64,000 nucleotides of DNA from Flavobacterium chryseum (GTDB lineage: Bacteria; Bacteroidota; Bacteroidia; Flavobacteriales; Flavobacteriaceae), in contig NZ_SNWW01000005.1 in assembly GCF_004362015.1 (NCBI RefSeq), positions 186,001 to 250,000 on the forward strand, written 5' to 3'. The position numbers and the translations under genes were made by a program. Within the stretch, counting starts at the first letter, position 1, and the number at the start of each line of letters is the position of its first letter. The notes under the pieces are model-generated. The model ran no database searches. It worked only from the letters and a program-made list of their open reading frames with translations, and was not told the origin of the DNA. Positions 18,785-27,972 of the stretch are shown here, piece after piece.

Positions 18785-19771
18785 TTATGTTGACATTATA
18801 TCAGACACTCTCAATAATTCTCTATCAATTTCAGATTTTCCTTTAATTGCTTGTTCTAATGGAGTTAAAGCTACTTTATCTTCACGCAAACCAACCATAT
18901 AGTTTGATTTACCTTCTATTAAAGACTCTACTGCTTTTACACCTAAACGGCTTGCTAACACACGATCAAAACAAGATGGAGAACCACCGCGCTGCATATG
19001 TCCTAAAACAGAAACTCTAACGTCGTACTCAGGTAAATTAGCTTCAACATAATCTTTTAATTCGAATACGTTTTTACCAATTTTATCTCCCTCTGCAATA
19101 ACTACTATACTTGATGATTTTCCTGAAGCTTTACTTTTTTGGAGTGAGTCCAGCAATCTGTCTAAACCTAAATCTTCTTCAGGAATAAGGATTTCTTCTG
19201 CTCCTGCGCCAATACCGGCATTAAGAGCAATATGTCCTGCATCTCTACCCATAACCTCTACAAAAAACAGACGGTTGTGTGAACTTGCAGTATCTCTAAT
19301 TTTATCAATACAATCTACAACGGTATTTAAGGCCGTATCATATCCTAAAGTATGACTTGTACCAAAAATATCATTATCAATTGTACCCGGAATTCCCATT
19401 ATAGGAAAATCGTATTCTGAATTAAAAATCAGACCTCCGGTAAAACTTCCGTCTCCACCAATAACAACCAAAGCATCAACTCCGGCTTTTAAAAGGTTTT
19501 CGTGCGCTTTTTTTCTACCTTCCGGTGTTCTAAATTCAACAGAACGAGCTGATTTTAAGATCGTTCCACCTTTGTTTACAATGTTATTTACGCTTCGGGG
19601 CCCCATTTCTTTGAAGTCTCCCTCAATCATTCCCTGATACCCTCTATAAATTCCTATGCATTCTATATTATGATAAGCACATGTTCGAACAACTGATCGT
19701 ATTGCGGCGTTCATTCCTGGTGAATCTCCTCCTGAAGTTAGAACACCAACTTTTTTTATTGTTTTTGGCAT
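18785..19771 (-). CDS. pfkA: ATP-dependent 6-phosphofructokinase
   Basis: A 328-residue group-A phosphofructokinase. The ATP loop is GGDSPGMNAAIR (14-25). The GGDGS motif has Gly rather than the Asp typical of PPi-dependent enzymes, so ATP is the likely phosphoryl donor. The catalytic segment PGTIDND and the F6P-binding VEVMGRDAGHIA block are intact. It heads the pfkA-gapA pair and commits fructose 6-phosphate to glycolysis. Confidence 0.97.
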   Translation of the reverse strand: MPKTIKKVGVLTSGGDSPGMNAAIRSVVRTCAYHNIECIGIYRGYQGMIEGDFKEMGPRSVNNIVNKGGTILKSARSVEFRTPEGRKKAHENLLKAGVDALVVIGGDGSFTGGLIFNSEYDFPIMGIPGTIDNDIFGTSHTLGYDTALNTVVDCIDKIRDTASSHNRLFFVEVMGRDAGHIALNAGIGAGAEEILIPEEDLGLDRLLDSLQKSKASGKSSSIVVIAEGDKIGKNVFELKDYVEANLPEYDVRVSVLGHMQRGGSPSCFDRVLASRLGVKAVESLIEGKSNYMVGLREDKVALTPLEQAIKGKSEIDRELLRVSDIMST

Positions 19772-20080
19772 TATTTAAGTATTAAAGTGTAAAATTAGCA
19801 AACATTCACCACTTTTTAGGTTATGATTATAATAATTTAATTAATTGTGTTAAATGCAAACGTTTTCGTTAATAAGTTTTTTGATATGAAAAAATTCATT
19901 TAAAATAATAAAAGGCACTTATTTTAATTAAATCCTTAAAATTAACAATACATTAATGAAGTGTTATAAAAATCGGGTTTAGTTCTCATTTTCAAAAACT
20001 TATCAATCTATAAATTTAGCATAAAAAAAACCATTACGAAAATGGTTTTAATAAACTTAACAGTTTTATCGATAATCGAC
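19772..20080. other. Intergenic region between pfkA and tamB
   Basis: About 310 AT-rich bases with no gene. They contain the tamB terminator (20027-20049) and must hold the pfkA promoter; only an imperfect AATGTTTG box is seen on the minus strand near 19800. Confidence 0.6.
20023..20050 (-). terminator. Terminator after tamB
   Basis: The stem AAAACCATT/AATGGTTTT (20027-20035 with 20041-20049) has a 5-base loop and an A run at 20023-20030 that is a U tract on the minus strand. It lies 32 bases past the tamB stop. Confidence 0.85.
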
Positions 20081-23000
20081 TTAATAATCGTTGTCATCAG
20101 GAATATATCCCTGGTTGTTTTGCTGTGGTTTTTCTTTTTCTTTCTCCTCTTCTTTTTTGTCAGCTGCCTTTTTATCTTTTTCAGCCTGCTTTTTATTAGA
20201 AAAAGTAATATCATCCGGTAAATACGAATCCGGTAAATCATCAGGAGAACTTTTTAGCGTTCTTTCTAATTTATGGTTTTTGAAAATTTTATTGACTAAT
20301 TCCGTAAAAGTATCGAAATCGACTTCGTATGAAACCCCTACTCCTTGTGTATATCCAATTCCCTGACCTACATAATTGATGTCATTTTCTTTATTAAACA
20401 AACGCAGGTTCATAGATCCATCTTCATTTACTCTGTAAAGCACTTCGATATCTCCCACAATAGCAGATTCGTTAACGCCACCAACGGGAACTCCTAATTT
20501 TCCGTTTATGGATATTTTTTCATTAATCTGAGATGAAATATTAGCTACAAATTGCCCATCGGCTTCCTGACCAATTCTTTTATCTGCAGAGATAAAATTC
20601 AGATCTATATTAAATTTATCATTATCCGATTTTATAATTCCTCCTAATAAACTTGCAGCGGTTTCAGCAAATGTTCCGGATAAATCGCTCTGGTTAAAAC
20701 CATCCGGACTCATAAACGAACCTGTCGAAAGCAGATACAAAGCCTGGGTCTGGCGCACATCTTTATCGTCTAACTTATATTGTATCTCTGATTTTAAAAC
20801 ATTACTTACAGATGGAAACTGAATATCAAAATTAGGCTCCGGGCTTGTTAAATCTCCTCGTAAACCAATAACAACTTCGACCGGTACTTTTTTATTGAAA
20901 GATGAATTGTTTAATAATACAGCCGGATTTGCCGATGTTCTGTAAACGGCTTCTAAATTCAGCTGGGCTTTCATCGGGTTCCCTTCCCAAATAATCGATC
21001 CGCCTTTTTTAACTGCGAATTTTTTATCAATTAAACCTCCGTATTTAAAATTATAAGTTCCTTCATACGCCTGGAAATCTCCCCACATATTAAATTTACC
21101 AAGTGTATTAATTTTAAACAATAACGATCCGTAACCTTTTCCTTTCATACCGTGGCCTGAATTTCGATCAAGAATTACCTCGACTTCTGCGTCTGGCGTA
21201 ATATCAAAATCAAACTCTAATTCAAGACCGTTGTAATTTCTGGTTTTTTCGACAATACCGTTTGCCAGATTGTATTTCTCTTTTGGTGTTACAAAATGTA
21301 TCCAGCTGCTCTCCCCTACACTTTGAACATTATTTATAGGTATTTTAACCTCAGTACCTTTCTCCGATTTGGCATCTACTTTTATAAATAAACTTTGCGT
21401 TGGTCCTTTAATACTTGCTGTACCATTAATAAATGCCGTACCAAAATAAGCCGCATCGTCACTATCTTTTGTATCAAGTGCTAATAGTCGTTTCGAAGTA
21501 ATAGTTAAATCCAGTTTCCAGTCTGCGAAATTATGATGCTCAATACTTCCGTTCAGCAATCCTTTTGTACCGTATTTAGTATCTGTAAGCTGATTATTTC
21601 TAAACAAAAACTTTTCATCGCTAAGATCAATAACCGTTCGGTCGCTTAATGCATAATCTACATTTAGGTACGGAATTGTCATTCCTGCCTTTTCAACATA
21701 AAGTCTTCCGTCGATTTCAGGTTTTTTAATATTACCTACAACAGCCGCATTTCCGGAAACACTTCCTCTAATATTAGACAAAACATCTCCGCCAACCGTT
21801 CCTAGAGTAGCCAGATTAAAGCCATCTAATTTTAATCGTATATCCAGAATTGTTTCTTTATTTTCGATGGCAAAATTTCCGTTTGCACTAAACGATTCTG
21901 TAAAACCATTTTGAATGGAAGAATTTATAGTAAACTTTCTCAGACTCTGATCTCCTGAAATATCAAAATTTAAAGTTCCTAATTCGGTTGCATTCAAATT
22001 AAGATGATCAATTACAATGGATGCCGTGGGCTGATAAACATCTTTATTCTGTTTAAAATTCACCTTTCCATTCAAATTACCATTAAATACGAATTTAGAA
22101 TTGAGGGGTGTAATCTTATTAATATCAACATCTTCAAAATTCAGGACTATATCTTTATAATCAGAACCTTTTAAAACTCCGTTTAAATCAATCTTTTGGT
22201 CTTCGTGAGAAAGCACAATGTTATCGATGTTGAAGTTTTTAAAACCTTTATCAAAAACAATTTGATTATCTGTTTCTTCATTTTCATTGAGGTACCACAA
22301 ATAATCTTTAAATTTCATTTCCGATTTTTTGATACCAACAACGTTATTTTTGTTTTTATCGATCGTATGAAATAAATTAAGATTATAATAATCCTGGCCT
22401 TTATCTCCGCCTTTAAATTCTGAACGAATATATAAGGTATCTTTTGAGGTAACATTAATTAAATTGAAATCACGAATTTTATAATAAGGCGTCTTGATAC
22501 TATCCAACTCTATAAAAGCATTGTACAGTGGATTTTTATTATCAACATTGATTCGGATATTATCGAATGTATTTTTTGCAGCCGTTACTTTTTGAGATTT
22601 AAATCGGAATTTAAATTCGCCTAAATCAGCATCAATTTTTCCGCGTACTACTGTGGATGAATCTACATTAATTTCCGGATACAACATTTCGACAACCTTA
22701 TCATAAACATGAAAATTGAAACGCAAAAATTGCCCTTTTTTAATTTTATAAGGTTTATAATTGGTATAAAGACTTCCTATCGAATTCATTACCAGTTTAT
22801 CTAATTGAGCAAACTGAAATTTACCTACAATTTGACCGTTTACAATATCAGTAGAATTAATGGTTATGGTACGCAGTTTATTGGCATCAAAACTAGAATT
22901 GACCGTTAGCTCATCAAAAGCATAAGTCGATTTTGGATTTTGATAAACAGCATCTTTAATGTAAATATTCCCCTGAAGATTTTCGATAGAATTTCCAGTA

Positions 23001-24634
23001 ACCGCTACAACGGCATCTCCTTGAAAATGAGAAATAGAATCGTTTACAAATTTCAGTTTTCGCAAATCTGCATTTTCAACATTGATGTGAAAATCGTATT
23101 TACTTTCCCGCGTACTTAAATCAACTAATCCATCAAAGGTTAAAGTTAAATTAGGATCGTTTACAGAAATTTGCCCTTTATAATAAGGCAGTTTGAAATT
23201 ACCATTTACAACAATATTATTATAGGTATATTTATTATAATCTAATTTTGCAATATCCCCTTTTATAATAGTATTCAGGTATTTTTCTCTAAAACCAACA
23301 CCATCAACATCTAAATTTAAGGTTGTTCTGCCAATATCTTTGCGCTGCAGCAATGCACCAACATCAAAATTATCTAATATAATATTTCCCGAATAAGAGG
23401 CTTTATCGATAAAATCCATATTATTCATATGCAAATCGACCTCACCATTTCCTATTTCGGTAATTAACTTAAAATTACTTTCTAATTCTGTTGTCGAAAT
23501 TTTGGCTTTTCCAACAATATTAAATTTACCAATTCGCTTAAGTTCTTTCGGAAGTTTTTTTCCTAAAACATTAGGCAATATAGCCACTAAATTATCGTAA
23601 CTGGAAACAAGTCTGTCAAACTTTCCTTCCATAGCAAATTTTTGATCTTTGCTGCCTAAAAGATTCTTAAAATTGATATTACCAACAATCCTTGAACCGT
23701 TAGTATCTGTAAGCCTAAGCCTTTTTAGATTTAAATTATTAAGCGTTCCTTTTAATTTTGTTTTAAGTTTAAAATGCTGATTTTTACCTAAACCGTCATA
23801 AAAATAACGAATATCATTTGTCGCTAGCGAAGCCGAATCCAGCGCGACATCAAACTTAACTTTATCTGTAAAAGCTAAAAAATCGCCCGGTTTATAATTC
23901 AGGATGGCTTTTCCGTAAATAGATGATCTTTTGGTTTTTATAGCCAGGTTTTCAAGTTTAATCTGCTTTTTGGTATAACTAAACTTTGCTGCTAAATTCG
24001 ACACATATAAACCGCGATGATCCTGAAATGAAAACCTGTGAATTATGGTATTGATATCCGGACCGTAAATTTTAAAATCGCTGATATAAGCGTTAAGCTT
24101 TTTAAAATCAATAAGTTTTGGTGTTTTTTTATTTTCATCAATAACAGAAAAAGTACCTTTTGAGATGTATGCATTTTTGGCTGTTAGTAAAAAGTGCCTG
24201 TTGGTTTTAGACGGTTTATCCGATTCAAATAATTTAATAAATTTATTGATATTGTTTTCGTTTTCGCCTTTATAGGTTTTCAGGTTAAAAACAAATCCCG
24301 TTAACCGAATATCTCCAAAAATTAAATCGCCATCTAGTAATCGTGTTACACTTAAAATGTCGGTACTAATAATATCAGAGTAAATTAAAGTTTTTTTATG
24401 ATGATCTCGAATCAAAACATTCTTAAGTTTTACACCTCCAAAAATGTTGATCGCCACTCTGTCTATCGTAATATCAGTTTTAAAATCACTATTTAGTGAA
24501 TCGGTAATGTAATGTGCAATCTTTGTTTGAACAAAAGGCAAGGACAATGTGATTGCTAATGCTAACAAAAGTAAAATTAACCCAATTAGGGTTCTGGATA
24601 TTATTTTCTTTACTTTTTTGATAGCTGCTTTAAT
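20081..24634 (-). CDS. tamB: TamB-family inner-membrane-anchored translocation/assembly protein
   Basis: About 1,500 residues. After a basic N-terminus and a membrane anchor comes a very long beta-helical AsmA/TamB repeat region. The C-terminal DUF490 domain (about the last 350 residues, FDIQFPSVSNVLKSEIQYKL) and a Lys/Glu-rich tail ending GYIPDDNDY follow. TamB-like proteins bridge the membranes and are implicated in lipid transport and barrel assembly. The start is unclear: there is no ATG, GTG or TTG between the in-frame stop at 24647 and the anchor. TTG 24568 falls inside the anchor, while ATT 24634 would restore the basic segment KAAIKKVKK. The given end assumes ATT; 24568 is the conventional alternative. 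Confidence 0.85.
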   Translation of the reverse strand: MKAAIKKVKKIISRTLIGLILLLLALAITLSLPFVQTKIAHYITDSLNSDFKTDITIDRVAINIFGGVKLKNVLIRDHHKKTLIYSDIISTDILSVTRLLDGDLIFGDIRLTGFVFNLKTYKGENENNINKFIKLFESDKPSKTNRHFLLTAKNAYISKGTFSVIDENKKTPKLIDFKKLNAYISDFKIYGPDINTIIHRFSFQDHRGLYVSNLAAKFSYTKKQIKLENLAIKTKRSSIYGKAILNYKPGDFLAFTDKVKFDVALDSASLATNDIRYFYDGLGKNQHFKLKTKLKGTLNNLNLKRLRLTDTNGSRIVGNINFKNLLGSKDQKFAMEGKFDRLVSSYDNLVAILPNVLGKKLPKELKRIGKFNIVGKAKISTTELESNFKLITEIGNGEVDLHMNNMDFIDKASYSGNIILDNFDVGALLQRKDIGRTTLNLDVDGVGFREKYLNTIIKGDIAKLDYNKYTYNNIVVNGNFKLPYYKGQISVNDPNLTLTFDGLVDLSTRESKYDFHINVENADLRKLKFVNDSISHFQGDAVVAVTGNSIENLQGNIYIKDAVYQNPKSTYAFDELTVNSSFDANKLRTITINSTDIVNGQIVGKFQFAQLDKLVMNSIGSLYTNYKPYKIKKGQFLRFNFHVYDKVVEMLYPEINVDSSTVVRGKIDADLGEFKFRFKSQKVTAAKNTFDNIRINVDNKNPLYNAFIELDSIKTPYYKIRDFNLINVTSKDTLYIRSEFKGGDKGQDYYNLNLFHTIDKNKNNVVGIKKSEMKFKDYLWYLNENEETDNQIVFDKGFKNFNIDNIVLSHEDQKIDLNGVLKGSDYKDIVLNFEDVDINKITPLNSKFVFNGNLNGKVNFKQNKDVYQPTASIVIDHLNLNATELGTLNFDISGDQSLRKFTINSSIQNGFTESFSANGNFAIENKETILDIRLKLDGFNLATLGTVGGDVLSNIRGSVSGNAAVVGNIKKPEIDGRLYVEKAGMTIPYLNVDYALSDRTVIDLSDEKFLFRNNQLTDTKYGTKGLLNGSIEHHNFADWKLDLTITSKRLLALDTKDSDDAAYFGTAFINGTASIKGPTQSLFIKVDAKSEKGTEVKIPINNVQSVGESSWIHFVTPKEKYNLANGIVEKTRNYNGLELEFDFDITPDAEVEVILDRNSGHGMKGKGYGSLLFKINTLGKFNMWGDFQAYEGTYNFKYGGLIDKKFAVKKGGSIIWEGNPMKAQLNLEAVYRTSANPAVLLNNSSFNKKVPVEVVIGLRGDLTSPEPNFDIQFPSVSNVLKSEIQYKLDDKDVRQTQALYLLSTGSFMSPDGFNQSDLSGTFAETAASLLGGIIKSDNDKFNIDLNFISADKRIGQEADGQFVANISSQINEKISINGKLGVPVGGVNESAIVGDIEVLYRVNEDGSMNLRLFNKENDINYVGQGIGYTQGVGVSYEVDFDTFTELVNKIFKNHKLERTLKSSPDDLPDSYLPDDITFSNKKQAEKDKKAADKKEEEKEKEKPQQNNQGYIPDDNDY

Positions 24635-24696
24635 TTTAGTTTTCTTTTAATTTATTTTGAACAGACAAAGTACGACTGTTTTTGATAAAAATTCTT

Positions 24697-24704
24697 TAAT
24701 TTTG
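24697..24704 (+). promoter_or_regulatory. Candidate -7 element for tsaD
   Basis: TAATTTTG matches TAnnTTTG and would start transcription near 24711, 65 bases before the tsaD ATG. No clear -33 partner is present. Confidence 0.35.
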
Positions 24705-24775
24705 GCGTCTGCTTTACAATCAAAGAAATTTAAAAATTTGATTTGTCAAATATAATCCAAAATTCGTGCCTTTAT

Positions 24776-25798
24776 ATGCAAAATTCAGAGGTTTTTATTC
24801 TTGCCATCGAAAGTTCCTGCGATGATACTGCTGCTGCAGTTTTACATAACGATAAAGTTCTCTCAAATGTTGTAGCCAATCAGCTAATTCATAATCAGTA
24901 CGGGGGCGTTGTACCGGAATTGGCTTCAAGAGCACATCAGCAAAACATCGTTCCTGTAATTGATGCTGCGCTTCGCAAGGCAAATGTACAAAAAGAACAG
25001 CTAACCGCCATTGCATTTACGCAAGGTCCTGGCTTAATGGGCTCTTTATTGGTAGGAAGCTCTTTTAGCAAATCGTTATCATTGGCGTTAAAAATTCCGT
25101 TAATTGCTGTAAATCACATGCATGCGCATATTTTAGCCCATTTTATTGATGAAGAAGGATTTGATAAACCTGAATTTCCTTTTTTAGCCTTAACCATTAG
25201 CGGCGGACATACGCAAATTGTAAAAGTGAATGGTTTTTTTGATATGGAAATTATTGGCGAAACTACTGATGATGCGGTTGGAGAAGCTTTTGACAAAAGT
25301 GCCAAAATACTCGGACTTCCTTATCCGGGCGGGCCTTTGATCGATAAATACGCGCAATTAGGAAACCCGAAAGCTTTTGCCTTTACAAAACCAAAAGTTC
25401 CCGGATTAGATTTTAGTTTCTCCGGATTAAAAACAGCGATTTTGTATTTTATTCAGAAGAAAAAATTAGAAAACCCAAATTTCATCGAAGAAAACCTGAA
25501 TGATATTTGTGCCTCTATTCAATATACGATTATCGAAATTTTGATGGACAAATTGAAATTAGCGGTAAAAGAAACCGGAATTACACAAATCGCAATTGGT
25601 GGCGGAGTTTCTGCAAATTCAGGAATTAGAAACCGATTGAAAGAAAGTGAAGGCAAATATGGCTGGAAAACTTTTGTTCCCAAATTTGAATACACAACAG
25701 ATAATGCCGCAATGATAGGAATTGTAGGATATCAAAAATATTTATCAAGTCGTTTTGAAACTTCAGCCGTAGTTTCGAAAGCGCGAATTCAATTTTAA
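24776..25798 (+). CDS. tsaD: tRNA N6-threonylcarbamoyladenosine (t6A37) transferase
   Basis: A 340-residue Kae1/TsaD protein that transfers the threonylcarbamoyl group to A37 of ANN-decoding tRNAs, working with TsaB and TsaE, which are not in this window. Visible are AIESSCDDTAAAV, the metal-binding HMHAH at 114-118, TISGGHTQIV and the C-terminal GGGVSANSGIR. ATG 24776 is chosen over the in-frame TTG 24743 because it gives the family N-terminus and length. rsmE follows 2 bases after the stop. Confidence 0.96.
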   Translation: MQNSEVFILAIESSCDDTAAAVLHNDKVLSNVVANQLIHNQYGGVVPELASRAHQQNIVPVIDAALRKANVQKEQLTAIAFTQGPGLMGSLLVGSSFSKSLSLALKIPLIAVNHMHAHILAHFIDEEGFDKPEFPFLALTISGGHTQIVKVNGFFDMEIIGETTDDAVGEAFDKSAKILGLPYPGGPLIDKYAQLGNPKAFAFTKPKVPGLDFSFSGLKTAILYFIQKKKLENPNFIEENLNDICASIQYTIIEILMDKLKLAVKETGITQIAIGGGVSANSGIRNRLKESEGKYGWKTFVPKFEYTTDNAAMIGIVGYQKYLSSRFETSAVVSKARIQF

Positions 25799-25800
25799 TT

Positions 25801-26517
25801 ATGCAATTATTTTACAATCCGGATATAGACGAAACTACTGAAACTTTTTCTTTTGATAAAGAAGAAAGCAAGCACATAATAAAAGTTTTACGAAAAAAAG
25901 ATTCAGATATTCTACACGTTACAAATGGTTTAGGACTTTTGTTTGAAACTCAAATTACTTTAGCATCAGATAACAAATGCATCGTTGAAGTACTTTCAAT
26001 AAAAAAAGCCGACGAACCAAAATTCCGTTTGCACTTGGCCGTTGCGCCAACCAAAATGAACGATCGTTTTGAATGGTTTTTAGAAAAAGCTACAGAAATT
26101 GGCATTCAGGAAATTACACCTATTTTTTGCGATCGGTCTGAGCGAAAAGTGATTAACAAAGAGCGTTTTGAAAAAATTATTCTTTCGGCCATGAAACAAT
26201 CGAATGAAACTTTTCTGCCAAAATTAAACGATGCCATATCATTTAAAGAATTCGTCAAACAAAAAAACGAAGGTTTACAATTGATCGCACATTGTGAAGA
26301 AACAGATAAAAAATCATTAAAAGAAGTTTTAAAACCAAATGAAAACGTTACTTTACTGATTGGTCCTGAAGGCGATTTTTCGGATAAAGAAATTGCATTG
26401 GCTTTAGAAAATAATTTTCAGCCTGTTGCTTTGGGAAATACACGTTTACGTACAGAAACCGCCGCGATTGTTGCTTGTCATAGCGTTGTTTTTTTTAATG
26501 AAATAACGAATAAATAA
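25801..26517 (+). CDS. rsmE: 16S rRNA m3U1498 methyltransferase
   Basis: A 238-residue SPOUT methyltransferase. The N-terminal PUA-like part runs to about residue 70; the SPOUT knot carries KMNDRFEWFLEKATEIG, LLIGPEGDFSDKEI and LGNTRLRTETAA, the AdoMet-binding trefoil loops. It methylates N3 of U1498 in 16S rRNA. It is translationally close to tsaD, forming an RNA-modification pair. A 32-bp-armed inverted repeat follows its stop. Confidence 0.95.
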   Translation: MQLFYNPDIDETTETFSFDKEESKHIIKVLRKKDSDILHVTNGLGLLFETQITLASDNKCIVEVLSIKKADEPKFRLHLAVAPTKMNDRFEWFLEKATEIGIQEITPIFCDRSERKVINKERFEKIILSAMKQSNETFLPKLNDAISFKEFVKQKNEGLQLIAHCEETDKKSLKEVLKPNENVTLLIGPEGDFSDKEIALALENNFQPVALGNTRLRTETAAIVACHSVVFFNEITNK

Positions 26518-26544
26518 TCCTTGTTTGTCATTTCTACGAATCGA

Positions 26545-26634
26545 TTGTGTCATTTCGACCGAAGGGAGAAATCACATAACCACGCTGCATTGCTCTCTAG
26601 GGTGTGATTTCTCCCTTCGGTCGAAATGACACAA
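26545..26634. repeat. Perfect 32-bp inverted repeat
   Basis: Arms 26545-26576 and 26603-26634 are exact reverse complements of 32 bases with a 26-base spacer. They contain GTCATTTCGACCGAAGGGAG. The whole element lies between rsmE and the DUF4159 gene, would fold as one long RNA hairpin, and shares the GTCATTyCGA word with the element at 7905-8030. Confidence 0.88.
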
Positions 26635-26670
26635 GCGACACTAAGCAATTAAAAGATAATTTATAATTAT

Positions 26671-27309
26671 ATGAAAAGAATATTTTACTTATTATTACTT
26701 TTTTCAGTTTCTTCATTTTCACAGGAAATTGCTTTGCTAAAATACAGTGGCGGTGGCGATTGGTATGCAAACCCTACCTCATTGCCCAACCTGATTCGTT
26801 TTTGTAATTCGAATATTAATACCCGAATCAAAGCAAAACCATCAACGGTTGAGCCAAGTAATCCTGATTTGCTTTCGTATCCTTTTGTACACATGACAGG
26901 TCACGGAAATGTGGTTTTTAGCGATGCTGATATCAGTAATCTTAGAAATTATTTAAACGGAGGTGGTTTTCTTCATATTGATGACAATTACGGAATGGAT
27001 CAATACATTCGAAAAGAAATTAAAAAAATATTTCCTAATAATAATTTAGTCGAAATTCCGGCGAATCATCCTATTTTTCAAAAACCATTTCCTTTTCCAA
27101 ACGGATTGCCAAAAATTCATGAACATGATGGTACCCGCGCCCAGGCTTTTGGAATTTTCATTGAAAATAAATTAGTCTTACTATATACGTACGAATGTGA
27201 TTTAGGTGATGGCTGGGAAGATCAGGAGGTACATAACGATAGTGCGACGGCAAGAGACAAAGCGTTAAAAATGGGAGCTAATATTATCAATTATATTTTT
27301 ACCAATTAA
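26671..27309 (+). CDS. Secreted DUF4159 domain protein
   Basis: A 212-residue protein with a signal peptide (cleavage near SFSQ) and a single DUF4159 domain: YSGGGDWYANPTSLPNL, PFVHMTGHGNVVFS, LNGGGFLHIDDNYG. The fold resembles class-I glutamine amidotransferase-like or ThuA-type domains, but the catalytic role is unknown. In Bacteroidota it is often beside tRNA methyltransferase genes, as here with trmH 10 bases downstream. Confidence 0.85.
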   Translation: MKRIFYLLLLFSVSSFSQEIALLKYSGGGDWYANPTSLPNLIRFCNSNINTRIKAKPSTVEPSNPDLLSYPFVHMTGHGNVVFSDADISNLRNYLNGGGFLHIDDNYGMDQYIRKEIKKIFPNNNLVEIPANHPIFQKPFPFPNGLPKIHEHDGTRAQAFGIFIENKLVLLYTYECDLGDGWEDQEVHNDSATARDKALKMGANIINYIFTN

Positions 27310-27319
27310 TATTTAAAAA

Positions 27320-27814
27320 GTGCAGCTTACTCACGAAGAAAATCAATTTGAACGAAAAACGTTCCCGATCACTTTGGTATGCGACCATATTTATTTTCAG
27401 CAAAATATTGGTTCTCTTTTTAGAATTGCTGAAGCTTTTGGTGTTGAAAATATTATTTTTTTAGGAAAAGATATTCCATTAACGCCACGAAAAATAAATA
27501 AAACTTCCAGAAGTACACATCTTCATGTACCGCATCTTATTATTGAAGAAACAAAAGATGCTGTTGAGTATTTAACTGAAGGCAACTTTGAAATTATTGC
27601 CTTAGAAATTGCAAACAACAGTAAACCGCTAAAAGAAGTCATAATTCCTGACAATCAAAAAATTGCACTTTTAATTGGAAGTGAAATTGATGGAATTTCT
27701 GCAGAACTTCTAAAAATTTCAAACCAAATTGTACACATAAATATGTTTGGAAAGAACAGTAGTATGAATGTTGTACAAGCCACAAGTATAGCTTTGTACG
27801 AATTTACTTCGTAA
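27320..27814 (+). CDS. TrmH/SpoU family RNA 2'-O-methyltransferase
   Basis: A 164-residue SPOUT protein. Motif 1 is FQQNIGSLFRIAEAFGV with the catalytic Arg, motif 2 is IALLIGSEIDGIS and motif 3 is SSMNVVQATSIALYEF. It resembles short TrmH/TrmL-type enzymes lacking an added RNA-binding domain, so the tRNA or rRNA target is not determined. The start is GTG 27320, 10 bases after the DUF4159 stop; an in-frame ATG is lacking before motif 1. Confidence 0.9.
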   Translation: MQLTHEENQFERKTFPITLVCDHIYFQQNIGSLFRIAEAFGVENIIFLGKDIPLTPRKINKTSRSTHLHVPHLIIEETKDAVEYLTEGNFEIIALEIANNSKPLKEVIIPDNQKIALLIGSEIDGISAELLKISNQIVHINMFGKNSSMNVVQATSIALYEFTS

Positions 27815-27972
27815 TTAATTTAACGATTTTTTTGTAGGAATCAGGCTGTGTAAGGGATTATAAAAATTCTGACAAATAATGCTATAAAATATTTTGTTAC
27901 GTAAAGTTTTTGTTATAAAATTGTCACATTGTTTAACTAATCAACAATATTATAACAAAAACCCCTATTATT

